From contig JAJNNY010000006.1 in the NCBI GenBank assembly GCA_022453515.1, positions 992,001 to 1,056,000 on the forward strand: a stretch of 64,000 nucleotides of DNA, written 5' to 3'. A program made the translations under genes and the position numbers. Shown piece by piece: positions 36,637 to 48,531 of the stretch. This stretch comes from Astrocystis sublimbata (Eukaryota; Ascomycota; Sordariomycetes; Xylariales; Xylariaceae). Within the stretch, counting starts at the first letter, position 1, and every line of letters begins with the position of its first letter. The notes under the pieces were generated by a model, which did not search any database, was not told the origin of the DNA, and saw nothing but the letters and a program-made list of their open reading frames with translations.

Positions 36637-38805
36637 TTCGAAATTTGCACCTGCCAAGGTTTATATCGGGTTGGTCCTTTTGATACCTTTGTGGAGACTT
36701 TATCGTCAGCGCACAGGACGATCACAGGACGATGGAACGCACAACCAACCTCTCGGCCTTGGCCTCGAACAATTTGGACCTGGCATAAATATACCCCATC
36801 AGGAGTTGCCCACCTTGGTCTGACACTGCGTACCAGCGTCGCTCGCTACCTTGATTCAGCCTCTTTTCTGCTGAGTATCAATGTAAATGGTTGTTCAGCA
36901 TCGCTTATAGTTGCTTATCTGCACTGCACCTTTTCTCTTTAGAGGAGACCTAAGCTTGCCATTGATTGTTAATTTCGATGTGGGGGGCCATGCATGTTGC
37001 TCTGGTTGAGCAGCAATAAAACGATGATTGACGTGGTTTGCAGAGCAAACCTTGATGGTGCTCAGCAAGCCTTCGAGACATGATGACTGTTCCGACGCAG
37101 ACGATATGAGACGGATGACACGCATCAGCGATCTACACGACCCCCCTTCCTACTTTCAGTTTTTACGCCTTGGCTGAGCCATTTCCCTTGTTCTTGATCT
37201 TTTCTAGGGTTGTTCGAATGTTATTTTTTGATCCTGGATCTTCTCTCTGAGAGTTCAGTTTCTTGTGGGCAGTTCAGTGCCCTAGCTCGTCGATTCGTAT
37301 TTGCTGCACCCTTTTATGACGACGACCAGACAGACGCGACAATATGATAAGGGCAGTGAATGGTCATGTTGGAGTCGCATGATATCTTTGAGGATTCGAT
37401 TGGTCACAATACTGGATGTTTGCTTCGACATTAATCAGGTGTTTGCCATCACTTGCAGCTCAAAGCTGCGTGGAATTCTCTGCCACTAGACAAAACGGGT
37501 CTACTACGAGTTTTGCATTTACAACGTTGCAGGGGCGGTGGGATTTCGAAATGGAATAATGGCGTTATGGAAAAGGGGACACTACTTATTAGACTTCGAT
37601 GTCCGGAGGTGAAAACAAAAAGCACGACCTGCAAAAGTTTTACATTCGACGACCTTGTACTACTAGTTCATGGAATACACCCAAAAAGAAAAGAAAAAAA
37701 GAAATCATATTTTAGAAGCGCGCACACTCTATGCACAGAGTCAATATGTGGGCTATGTTTGGGCCGGATGGGTCGTGTCTAAGAAGCCTAAATTCGGATG
37801 GACCGACTTTCATTATGACCAAAAACCGAAGAGACGATAAGAACAGCGATGCAGATTTCCGAGCCGAATCAGGTCGCTCGACTTCGACTACATCTCCAAG
37901 CCTCCCACACGCGAACGAGCACTTTCTTGCACGTTAAAGGTTGCTACTTTTGGGCAGCAAACGAGAGAGAAGGGCCGCAAAACCGTCGAAAACCGTCTCG
38001 GGTCTCGCAAGAGCGGCACATTGGAGTCGGTGTGGTTTCCGGTTGTAGAAAGGTCTGGCGGATTGAATGCTACTGAAAACAATGTCGAATTTCTGTTGAT
38101 ATCCAGGGACATCATCATGCGCCCCAGCAACAGTATCATAGATGCCTGATTGTCCAGTCAAAAATTTGGGGTTTTAACCCTGTTCAAAAAGGAAAAGAAC
38201 ACTATTCCTTCCTCTTCTACTGCTTGGAGGGAAAACTAAACCGTCACTACCCCAGCTTCGGGCGCCCCAGGCTGTGCTGTGCGGCTGACCCTCCCTTGGG
38301 GGCCCTGGCCATTGACCATGCGATGTGCGCACAGCCCACGATAATTATAAGATTCCAGAAGGAAGTTATTGTGACTCACGCCATTGGGTAATTGCTGACT
38401 ACCAGTGCTGCCAACGAATATCGTAGGCGCCCCGGCTAATTCCACAGTGCGTCCTGCAGTTGAGGAGAGTATGCAGGGACATTCTGCATATCGGCTTGAG
38501 GAGCCATGTCGCACTTTGCTATCGGTATATTTCACTCGAGGGACATGCTAGCTGACACATTGAGAGGCATCCGCTCGGGGACCCTTCACTTCTGTCTTGC
38601 CTGCAGCATGCGGCTCCTTGGAGAGAAATGGACGTACCAGGTTGTCAGTAAGGCTGAATGGGTGGTGGCACAGTATGTCGTTGGCCGAGCCGCATAGGTT
38701 TTCACACCACATGGCGGAGGGCGGGGCGGAGTAGGACTTGGTTAGTTGCGCCCGGCTTCAGATGGAAAGGGAGTGAGGTGTTAGGAATTGATGGAGTGAT
38801 CAGAC

Positions 38806-39101
38806 AAGCTGATATTCCCCCCCCCCCCCCATGCTCACCTGATAATACATCCCCGAAAGGGTTAGAGACCCCACTCTTAGAAACAGGGTATGTACTTAAC
38901 GCCACACCTACGCCACACCTACTATTAGGGTTAGGGTTAGATCTAGGGCTAGTAATTAGGGTTTGGGTTAGATCTAGTGTTTGGGTTCTTGGAATGTGTA
39001 TATTGTTATATAAGGTGGCTTATGTGTATGTACTCTTGTGGCTGTAAGTGAGTTTCGACGCCCATGTATTATCAGGTGAGCATGGGGGGAAATATCAGCT
39101 T
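38806..39101. mobile_element. 296-bp inverted-repeat element with internal TTAGGG units
   Basis: The left arm (38806-38850) reads AAGCTGATATTC, a C run, then CATGCTCACCTGATAATACAT. The right arm (39064-39101) is its reverse complement except for one T and a shorter G run (6 instead of about 14). The centre carries two exact tandem TTAGGG units (38925-38936), degenerate copies (TTAGGGTTTGGG), two AGATCTAG boxes and a direct repeat ACGCCACACCT. It has no coding capacity. It looks like a MITE or foldback element. A target duplication was not obvious, so the superfamily is unknown. Confidence 0.65.
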
Positions 39102-40237
39102 ATGTGTAGACTCGAATTGATGCCACACGAACCACGTATTCCATCTCTCCCTAGATTGGGCGATTTACTCTCCTCTCTACGAAAATGGGCACATTCATCG
39201 TCTACTTCCCACTGGTAGCTTGACACCCAGTTATCGACCCTGCTGCTCAATGGCACATAACACTCACCAGATGCTTTTGTATCGGTGAATACACGCATAA
39301 GAAGGATGGCGCACAAGTAGGGAACTAGCAGACGTGCGCCAGAGCGGTGGCGAGAACTGCTCTCATGCTTGAGCTGGCGTTGTGGATTGTGTGCTCAACA
39401 TCGGAAGATGGACCTGCGCGGATTAATTCTTTAGGCACCTGCCTATGTACATACTAGATAGTAGTGTACGACATGATTCTATTCCGACGTCCAATCTGGT
39501 TGGAGCCGCGCGCGAACCGAGGTGAAGGCCGAGGCAACCCGGAACGGAAACGGCTACTACAGTATCTCACCTCGCCCCTTCGGCTCGTCCGTAGATTGAG
39601 AGCGCCATCGTTCTGTGCCTAGGTGCGCGAGTGTGTAATAGTATCATTAGTATGTGCCCAACGCCGGGCACAGGACCCAACAGGCATGGATGAAGCCAGC
39701 GCTTTCTGAACTGCTTCCAACAGAATTCGGGTTTGGAGGTGGAGGTGGCCGAGCAGGGACCAATGAAGCCCAGTCGGTACTTGCTTGAGTACATAAGGGG
39801 CTAGACTGTTGCAGGCCAGCGGGCAGTGCACCGACAGCGCTTCATGCACCGTGCACTGCCAGCCTGCGAACATCCGCGATTACGTCACTTGGTACTGGCT
39901 CCCAGCCGCCCGCCGTGGATCGCCTGGGCAGGTAGTCCGTAAGTACCTGCCCCGACCCTGCCCTAGGCACGCAAGTGCTTACAATGGCATTGTTAGGTCC
40001 TCAAAGGCCGCAGCGCCCAGCAGTGCCTTTCGTGTAGGGCCGTGAGCTGTGAGCTGAGCTCGGCAGTACATGGCAGATACCTATCCCACGCAAGCAATGC
40101 CAACATCTCTGCAAGTGCCCAGTAGCGGATGAACTTGCCTACGAGTAGGTATATCCTGATGTCCCCGCACCCCCGCCCTCCTCTTCGCCTTCATCTAATT
40201 TCTTGCGACCTACATCTCTTGCGACACTGCACACCTT

Positions 40238-40267
40238 TTTGACTTTGACTTTGACTTTGACTTCGAC
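40238..40267. repeat. short tandem repeat (TTTGAC)n
   Basis: About five copies of a 6-base unit lie 115 bases upstream of the DUF3824-like start codon. It is a microsatellite in a promoter or leader. Confidence 0.8.
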
Positions 40268-40380
40268 TACCCCATGCATGCCTGGCCTGGCACAAACTCA
40301 ATTTAACCGTCCCGTCTGATTAGAATCTGTCCGAGCCAAGCACTACCCTGTCATCGGACCAGCAAGTCCAGTCGGCAGTT

Positions 40381-42555
40381 ATGTCATCTTACGACACCTA
40401 TGATGTCCCTCCGCGCGAGCGACACCACCATCAATCCCGCCGTTACTACGACGACCGCCACGACCGCGACCGCGAGAGGGCCGAGCCGCGCATTGTCGAG
40501 ACACAGGACACCTATTACAGAGTCAACCCTCGCACTGCTCTTGTGCCTCGCGAACGTGAGGACAGCGACTTCTCTATTGAGGAGGTGAGACGCGATTTCC
40601 CACCGCCTGGTTATTCGCGAGACATTCGCCGCGCAAGGTCCGCTGAACCGACCCACGATGATTATTACCATGATCAGCGCCGCGGTTACGACAAAGCACC
40701 CAGCCATGGTCGGAGGCCCGGAAGCCTCTACTACGAGGAAGAAGAGAGGACGCGCAAGCGTGTTCTTGGCAAGCAGGAGAAGATACTCGCTGCTGTTGCC
40801 GGTGGTATCCTCGCCGCTGGTGCCAAGGAGGTGTGGGATCGTCGTGAGGCCAAGCAGGAGGGTGCCGACGTACATCGCAATGTAGCCGCCTCGGCTGCTC
40901 TTGGCGCCGTTGGAGCCCTTGCCGGCTACCAAGGTGCTGAATTTTACGACAAGCATCAGAGCAAGGAAGACAAAAAATCCACCTACATCGTTCACAAGGG
41001 CCGCGACGGCCGCACGGTCGAGTACTACTCCGACGAGGACGAGGATCCCAGAAGCCACAAGGGCAACAAGTCCTTCATCGAAAACGCCCTATCAGCTGCG
41101 GGGCTTGGCGGTGCTATCAAAGCACTCACCGGAGGCGACGACAAGGACAGCCGGCACGATGCCCGGAGCCGCAGGGGCAGCCCCGATTCCCGCCGCTCTC
41201 GTGAGACTACGCGTGACACACCGTCCGCTAGAATGCAAAAGGCAGCCAAGGCTTCGCTCATTGCCGGCGCCGCCGAGGCCTTCCGTGTCGCCAAAGAGCC
41301 TGGCGGCTGGAAGGGCGAGAAGATGAAGCGTGTTATTACCGCTGCCGCCGGTGCTGCCACCATCGATGCTGCCCATGATCCCACGAAAGACGGCAGTCGG
41401 CACTTGGTTGAGTCCGTCATCGGGGGTCTCGTTGGAAACCGAGTGCTGAATGGATCTCGAAAGGGGATTGAGGAGGACCGCTCGACCGGTAGAAGCCGAA
41501 GTCGGTCCCGCGCCCGCTCCGGTAGCCGGGGCGCCGGGCCAGGAATCGCAGCATTAGCGACTGCTGGTTTGGGCGCCCTCGGTGCCAAGAAGTTCGCGGA
41601 GAACCGCAGCCGGTCACGGTCTCGCGCTGCAAGCGATTATTCATATGACTCTCGCGACGACGATGACAGAAGGAAGCGTAGTCGCAGCCGCAGCGTTGTC
41701 GATGTCGCTCGACGAAGCTTAGCCAAACTCGGTCTGGGTAACGACCCAGACGAACGACGCGATGATCGACGTGATGACCGCTCCTACGATGACGCTTCCT
41801 CTCGAGGCAGCCGCAGAAGGGCCAATGATCGGTATGATGATTTGCCTCGAGAGGGCGGCCGCAGAGGCGATCAATATGACGACGACTATTACATGAGAGG
41901 AGGGCAAGGCCCGGAAGACGATTACTATGACGATCGCTCACGCGGAGGGCGAAGCCGGGATCGCTCCCAATCACGAGGAGGTAGGTCAAGTTCAGTTTCA
42001 AGCAGCGATGTTGGAGATTCAGACACAGATAGAAAGACCACGAGCAAAATGCGGAGGAAGCAGTTCATCACTGCCGGTTTAGCAACCGTTGCCACTATCC
42101 ACGCTGCGCACAATGTGTACTCGAGTATGGAAAAGAGGAACCTGAGGCACAAGGCAGTAGCGGAAGGCAAACTCAGTCCAGCGGAGGCCAAGAAATTGAA
42201 GACAAAGGCGATCATGCAAGACGCCGCTTCAGTTGGCATCGCCGCATTGGGAATCAAGGGTGCTTTCTCCGAGGTCAAGGAGGCCAAAGAGATGTCTAAG
42301 TCAGTCAAAGAATGGAAAGAGCAGAAAGAGAGGCGTCACGAAAAGCGCGTCGAGAGGCTCAAGCGAGCGAACAATGACCATTATGGTCGGTCTCGATCCG
42401 ATGGCTGGGCTACCTCTTCCTCTCCACAGGATCGTCGCTATGATGCGCCGCGCTACTCAGATGGGAATCCCTACGCTGCTACTTTACCCGCGCCACCCAT
42501 GGGGTACAATGGGTACAATGAGTACAATGAGCACGATAGGTACAATGGGCGGTGA
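40381..42555 (+). CDS. DUF3824-like RS-rich protein with Gly/Ala-rich segments
   Basis: Single-exon frame of 724 residues, opening MSSYDTYDVPPRERHHHQSRRYYDDRH in fragments rich in His/Arg/Asp/Tyr. Charged Arg/Ser/Asp repeats alternate with Gly/Ala-rich hydrophobic stretches: ILAAVAGGILAAGAKEVWD (about 135-155), AASAALGAVGALAGYQGAEFYD (about 170-190), VITAAAGAATIDAAHDP, GIAALATAGLGALGAKKFAE, and ITAGLATVATIHAAHNVYSS near 565. This pattern fits DUF3824 proteins found across filamentous ascomycetes, for which no function is established. The C-terminal part has a Lys/Glu coiled-coil-like helix (KEAKEMSKSVKEWKEQKERRHEK) and a Tyr/Asn/Gly tail with a short NGYNEYNE repeat. RS dipeptides are abundant between 40600 and 42000. 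The Gly-zipper-like segments suggest membrane association, but that is inference. Confidence 0.85.
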   Translation: MSSYDTYDVPPRERHHHQSRRYYDDRHDRDRERAEPRIVETQDTYYRVNPRTALVPREREDSDFSIEEVRRDFPPPGYSRDIRRARSAEPTHDDYYHDQRRGYDKAPSHGRRPGSLYYEEEERTRKRVLGKQEKILAAVAGGILAAGAKEVWDRREAKQEGADVHRNVAASAALGAVGALAGYQGAEFYDKHQSKEDKKSTYIVHKGRDGRTVEYYSDEDEDPRSHKGNKSFIENALSAAGLGGAIKALTGGDDKDSRHDARSRRGSPDSRRSRETTRDTPSARMQKAAKASLIAGAAEAFRVAKEPGGWKGEKMKRVITAAAGAATIDAAHDPTKDGSRHLVESVIGGLVGNRVLNGSRKGIEEDRSTGRSRSRSRARSGSRGAGPGIAALATAGLGALGAKKFAENRSRSRSRAASDYSYDSRDDDDRRKRSRSRSVVDVARRSLAKLGLGNDPDERRDDRRDDRSYDDASSRGSRRRANDRYDDLPREGGRRGDQYDDDYYMRGGQGPEDDYYDDRSRGGRSRDRSQSRGGRSSSVSSSDVGDSDTDRKTTSKMRRKQFITAGLATVATIHAAHNVYSSMEKRNLRHKAVAEGKLSPAEAKKLKTKAIMQDAASVGIAALGIKGAFSEVKEAKEMSKSVKEWKEQKERRHEKRVERLKRANNDHYGRSRSDGWATSSSPQDRRYDAPRYSDGNPYAATLPAPPMGYNGYNEYNEHDRYNGR

Positions 42556-44801
42556 TGACGAACTACAACCCTTGCCTCTCACACCCACACAAACACAAAC
42601 ACAAACACTATAATGTTGTTTTTCATAACTGTATTATCCACAACATTCGCCACATTTCCATTGGCCCCTTAATGCCTGCCTGCGAGGGCCTAACTCTCCC
42701 TTTCGCATAACTTCCGACTTTACGATTGACGATAATGATGCATTTTCTGCTATCGTGGTAAACGTTGCATGAGAAATGGCATGGTCTGGGCTTAAAGAAA
42801 AACCTTCATATGCTTCGATAGATGATCGAAGCATTCTATATAGGATTAATTTTGTTTGTTTGTTTCCTCATACTTCGAGAATTCTTCACTGATCATCTTT
42901 TGAACGTGACAGATGGGCACCGCCGCCGTCACGACCACTAGGTCCCCAGAGGGAAATAAATACAACTGAAGAAGAGAACTGCGCCTTTACAGTGCACTAA
43001 GGTATCGTGGGATGACCACGTATACATACACCTAGGTAGCCACAAATGTGACAGTGGCGGGTGCGACACGACATCAGACGCAGCTGGAAAGGACAAGGGC
43101 AGTCAATTAATTTACCTATCGGATACTGGGCGAATGCGGGTATATAACGATTACGCCACAAAGCCTCCCATGAAACGAATGAACATCTCGATCGCCCGCA
43201 GGGCAGACTACTCACACCCCTCACAAGTTCAGACGATCTGGGATGAGGGACTGCCGGATTCGGGGAAAGTGGGAAATGGCCGAAATCGCGCAACGGGAAC
43301 GTCGGACAATGCATTGAAACGCACCAACCACTCAGCGAACGCAATTTGCACACCGCTTCGCGAAACACCGTTATTTCCTACATATCCATTTTCCACTGCA
43401 GAACGAGGTTCAAGGGAGGTGATGATGTCGTTGGCTGGACGACTGTCTCATATCTATACTGAAACGTTGAACGTGCTCATGAAATTTTTTAATGTCATAG
43501 AATTTACACTTATTCCTTTACCCCGGTTCATCCGGCGGTGCTCTTGTTTGGTTTTCGTGTAGATTTGCTACACGATATCAAGGTCTGCCATGAACTCCGA
43601 AGCCACATTCGCCTTGTTGTCGATCCGCTTGTCCAAAGCCAAGAGTAAATGTGATAATATGAGATTGCCGATGCTGGGCATCGATCATGTCATGTCCTGT
43701 TCTACCTACGTACTTAATGCAAACCAGCATTGGTGCCACGCCGTGCTGTAGTACGGTACTACTGTAGGTTGCTGACAGGTTGGTAACTATTTTGTAGGGC
43801 GGCCCAGTTCGGTCTGGACCGTGTGCTGGGTGGCACATGAGGTCATCATACAGCACGGGTCCGCTACAGTGATAGTGATAGTGATGTAGATGTATCGACC
43901 ATGCTGTATTTACCTTCTGGTCTATTTGTTTCGTAAGGGTTTATATACTACCTAGGTAGTATCTGTCTACCTAGGTACCTAGGTATCTATTTGAGCAAGC
44001 AAGCGGGGACAGCAAGCGGGGATGTTGAATAATCTCCGAATCGCTTCTAGGTGTACTCGTAAATCTGCCTCGGATCTGTAGCTACCTAATTAAAAGGCGT
44101 CTTTTGCGCCACGTGAACCAACGCACGGGCTCGACCAAGTGAGGTTGTACCCTAGGTACCTAGGAGGTAGGTACATAAAAGCGGTGAATGTCGCTCGGAC
44201 ACTTCTAATCTAACCCGCGTGGTTTGGTCTTCAAACTACCTACAACTGATAGGGCCACTTACATTTTGACGTCATTCGGTGGTTGGGGTATTGGCCTTTG
44301 TGTGTGTGTATCGTTATTAAAGTAATGAGTAATGTTGTGTTCTATTGGAGCGTCGGTAGAGAGCCCCGACACAGACTTACTTATTGCGCAACTCGATTCG
44401 TCACGTAATTTCGGCACTTCGGTGAGGACAAGGTCCGGATGAGCAACCGGCGCTTTGTACTTCCCCAGTCTGGTTCATCTGAGGTAGTGAGCAAGGTTGA
44501 AGGTTATGCTTATGCTTATGCTGGCCATTGTATCACAAATAAGTGCTATCTGATGGCTTCATGCGCATCAGTTGTAGAATATGGAATATGTGCAAAGGAT
44601 ACAGGGCATTCTGTAGCGCAACTCTTTTTTTTTCTTTCTTTCTTTTTACAATGGCTAACACATCATGAGATTAGAAAGAATATACACTCGTCTTTTTCCG
44701 AGTCGTGGAAAGCGAAGGGCTAACCTGTTAGCCCAGCGTGTCATCTTCCAACCGAATCTGCCGTCTTTTTTTCCTCTCGCTATTCACTTAGATCTCGTCG
44801 C
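42556..44801. other. 2.2-kb convergent gene-free region
   Basis: It lies between convergent genes. A perfect 18-base palindrome, ATACTACCTAGGTAGTAT, is at 43945-43962, followed by CTACCTAGGTACCTAGGTA at about 43967-43985 and a related string near 44149-44172. No coding frame or RNA gene was supported. Confidence 0.55.
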
Positions 44802-47263
44802 TTAGGACGTTTTTGATGTGATGTTGTCCTCCGGCGTCTTTCTCTTCCGTATATCGACCCAGCCCATCCCCCACGCCGCAGCGAAACACACGACAGCAAC
44901 CGCCGTTAGCAAGTAGAAAACGGCGTTGACGCTCCTCGAGTACGCAAGCAGCAACCCCTCGAGGTCCGGACTCCCGGGGGGGAGCAGAGCTCGCACCGCT
45001 TCCGCGCTTCCACCCGCTGTGAGCGCCGCCTCGGGACTCACTGACGGCACCAGCTCCGAGATCTGATGTGTCAGGCTCTGCGTGAAGATGGCGTTGCTCG
45101 CGACGACGAATATGGCCGCGAGTAGATTCTGCGCGAATACCAGGAAGGCAATGGCCACCGGGCTCTGCGTTGGCGTGACTGCGTATTGCACCGAGATTAT
45201 GGCCTATAAGAATTAGCATACCCCCCTATAAACTGGCATTAATGCGGCGGATGAAACCGGCACTCCTCTATGGACGATGAGTAAGCTAGGGGGTGACATA
45301 CAACTTGCAGTGCTATCCCGCGAAAACCGAACAGTACTTGGTACCCGATCCATTCTGCTGTTGAAGTATCTGGATCCCAGGTCGCTATCAGACCGCAGGC
45401 AACGGCAGTAATTGCTCCTCCGAGAACGCCAAATGGGAGATAGTAACCAAGCCTTCCGACTAACATGGATACTGAGTCAGCTTCGATACGTAACATATCT
45501 TTTCTCGAGTGTTCAACTCATGGATGATGCCATCAGCCATTCAAGGTCGGGGTACGTCGCGGAATCAACTGACCAAGAGCACCAGAGACGACTACAGAAA
45601 CCAACTGTGTCAGAATAGAGGGCAGCGTATAGACACCGCTCAGTGCGGGACCAACGCCCTTGACAGCCTGGAAGTAGATGGGGACGTAGTTCGCCCCAAC
45701 GAAGTTGGTGATGAACAGAAACGAATTCTGGACGGTGCTCGTCCACACTATCCGTCTCTTCACCAGATGAAAGGGTATGAGCGCCGTCTCGCCCACGCGC
45801 CATTCCCATAGACAGAACAAGATTGCGGTTGCGCCAGAGCCGGCGAACAAGCCAATGACGACAGGCGAGCTCCACGGGTAGTCAGACGCCCCCCACTGCA
45901 GCGCGAGGAGGAACATGACAGTGGCTGGTGCGAACAGCGCGCAGCCGATCAGATCGAGATCCGGAAGGATGCTGCGGAGCAGGGAGAACGAAAAGGGCGG
46001 CTTGAGCGTCTCGTCTGGGATGTGCGTAAAGAATAGAGACAGGATCGAGACCGCACCGATGGGGAGGTTGATATAGAAGCCTGGAACTCGTCAGTGGAGA
46101 AGTCAAAAGCACATCAAGGTATCAGGATCATGGTTCTATTCAGTAGCCACTTACACCATCGCCATGTCGCGTATTGTGTCAAGGCACCGCCGATCAGCGG
46201 CCCAACGACTATACCGATCTGACCGACTGGAGGTCCATCGTTAGCTTAGAATGTTCTGTTCGACTCACTCGTTCCTGCTGACCTGCAAACACTATACCGG
46301 TATAAACTGCACATCACCATTCACGTTAGCTTTTCGATCGCAAGGATGGTTTCAAGGTGAAGGTGGGAGATGAGACGTGGCGTTCACGACTTACAAGGTC
46401 GCTTGTGCAAAGGTGTTGCACCTGCGACGAGAGTCAAGGCACCGTTCTCCAAGCCAGAGACGCCTAGCCCTGCGACGGCGCGGCCGATGATAAAAAACGT
46501 CGACGAGGTCGAGACGGCGCAGAGCAAGGAGCCGATCTCGAAAATGACGACGAATACTAGGAACGTCCGTTTCGCACTGAGATAGGTATAGAGCTTCCCG
46601 GTAAGGGGTTGCAAACCCGCGCTATGTAGCAGTAAGTTAGATCAAGTTAGATCAATCTGCCTTCCACTGGAGCAGAGTTGTCTTTTTACTATCATCGTTG
46701 TTGCATTTCTGGGACTTCGCTCTGGGTAGTTACCTCGCAAGCTGATAAGCACCTCCGTACCATCCAACACTGTTCACATTTCGTGTCAGTAAAGTGTTTG
46801 CTTCTGGCTTCTGGGGGCAGGGCAGGCAGTCCCATGAACTTTGAAGAGTATTTACCTCTCAATGGAAACACCATCTGGGAAGATAGCGAACAAAGCTGTT
46901 CTGGCGATACGTACTCTTGCAACCTATGAAATTCGCTTGTGATATACGGCGTGGCCTAGCTCGCGATGCCCCCGGCAAAGACGTCAGCCATCTGGACATT
47001 GCTCTTGGATCGTGCGCGTTTCCGGGGCAGAGAGTTGAATTTCCGGGCACACACCGCCTCTGTAAGTTGTTCACACTCACCGTCGAGATGATACTGAAAT
47101 CCAAAAGGATGATGAAAAAGACAGATGTTATGCCAAATAGGGCGGCGAAGAGCTTATAGCCACTGATGTATTCGTCGTCTTCCCCACCAAAGCCATCATG
47201 CGAGATGGGATCTGCAGCGACTTCTGAGACGCCCTGAGGTGCAGTTGTGATTGACTTCGTCAT
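44802..47263 (-). CDS. MFS drug-efflux transporter, DHA2 (14-TM) type
   Basis: Nine-exon CDS complement(join(44802..45203,45302..45459,45574..46080,46155..46226,46283..46306,46395..46621,46734..46769,46915..46955,47081..47263)), 549 residues. DHA2 pumps export drugs or secondary metabolites in exchange for protons. Evidence: helix 1 with [21 protein letters not shown], then [27 protein letters not shown], the motif-C-like [66 protein letters not shown], and a C-terminal half with further helices up to [20 protein letters not shown] and a basic tail. Exons of 24, 36 and 41 bases are needed for these conserved motifs, and all phases close. Its upstream neighbour on the other strand is a decayed quinone oxidoreductase, which could be a remnant of a small metabolic cluster. 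Confidence 0.9.
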
Positions 47264-47784
47264 TGTCTTTCCCGCTCAGCAGAGCTGTAGTTTCTCTCAA
47301 TTCGATGTCAGCGGTGGGATACGAATAGTTGTTCTGATAAGGCCCTGGTACCGCGACACGTTGTACGGGCGGACTGATTCGTCCAAGACAAGTGCTGCAG
47401 GTGAACATTTCGGAGTATTGCCTTTCTGAGATCCAGCATCTGTTGGTTATAGCACCCGCGCCAAGATAGTCTGCCAGCTGCAGACCGCGCCGATAAGAAC
47501 ATCAAAATCCATATGGATGCTGTGGATTGAATATTTATGTAGATGGGCTGCAAGAGCACAAGTCAACTACTATAAGTATTCGGAAAATGCTTGGTGTCCA
47601 CAAAGGGAACTACCTCTTTATAGGCTGCCACCAGACCCCTTTGTCAGTTCCAAGACGGTACTCCTCGTCCAGCTCGGCTAATAAGCTTCGATTTGTATGA
47701 TTGTAAGCTATTGCTCATTAACTCGGTTTCAACCAATTTGACTTGCAGCGATTGCTCAAATTGATGAATTATCTACACTTTGTT
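47264..47784. other. upstream region of the DHA2 transporter
   Basis: No supported gene. This should hold the promoter of the DHA2 gene. It might also hold the unrecognisable 5' part of the decayed oxidoreductase to its right. Confidence 0.5.
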
Positions 47785-48146
47785 GGTATCCATCACCCCA
47801 AAGACCTCGCCTGTATGAACAGCGGAAAGGGCGTCGACTTGGGTCATAGACTTCCTTGGCAGCCCATACTTGGAAGCAAACCTCGACGTATTAGCCTTAG
47901 CTGGTCGTATTGTGCAACTGGACTGACTGGCTTGATGGGCCGAATACGTCGGAAAGCATCGACGCCGCGGCATTCCTAACCGAGCACGCCAGAGTACAAG
48001 GGAGCCAGTCGAGATCGCACAGTTTGGAAAATCAGATAATGAGCGGTTCAAGCAATGTTATTGAACATGTTCTTCCCTGGGAGCAAATAAGCGAAGCGCA
48101 TCAACTAATTGAGAGCAATGAAAACCCATGGGGAGGTGGTTTATAA
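47785..48146 (+). pseudogene. decayed quinone oxidoreductase (zinc-type alcohol dehydrogenase superfamily, PIG3-like)
   Basis: Three frames in succession carry pieces of one protein: NSGKGVD (47818-47838); then after a one-base shift WVIDFLGSPYLEANLDVLALAGRIVQL (47840-47920); stops at 47924 and 47933; GLMGR in a second frame (47929-47943); and a third frame with FLTEHARVQGSQSRSHSLE and the C-terminus VIEHVLPWEQISEAHQLIESNEN, ending at the TAA at 48146. In living family members this is the end of the NADPH-binding fold, (V/I)DFVG..Y...NL..LA..GR(I/L)V..GL(M/L)GG, followed by the QGSTLRSRS segment and the final (F/Y)PW..I..AH..ME.. helix. At least two frameshifts and two stops make it non-functional. 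The N-terminal catalytic half was not found upstream. Confidence 0.75.
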
Positions 48147-48531
48147 TATTGGCAGTTGAATCAGCCAGCGAAAGTACGATTAATGTTTCATAGCAAAATC
48201 GAAGTGGGAGTGACTGCCAGGTGGGTTGGTGATTCTATATGAAAATCCAATTCTCTCTGTTGTCAATTTAATGTGTGTGGCTCTCGTATCAATGTTCAAC
48301 TGACTCGCTGATCAACTAGTCGAAAGCAGAGAATATATACAGTAGATAAGATTGCTAGTACCGAGCAAAACTCTCACCCAGGTGTACCAGGTAGAGACAA
48401 GCTCGTGATCATCTCAATTTTGATTCTAATGGCCGCTAAATATGTTCATGTCCACTGCGGGTATAATCTGTACAATCCTATAGCCGTTCTCATACCGACC
48501 GTACATTACGTGATTAGGATATGTATCTCTA

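Larger units (their letters stand above)
36637..40380. other. 3.7-kb gene-free region
   Basis: It holds the La-motif gene 3' end, an inverted-repeat element (38806-39101) and the promoter of the DUF3824-like gene with a TTTGAC repeat tract at 40238-40267. No coding frame was supported. Confidence 0.55.
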
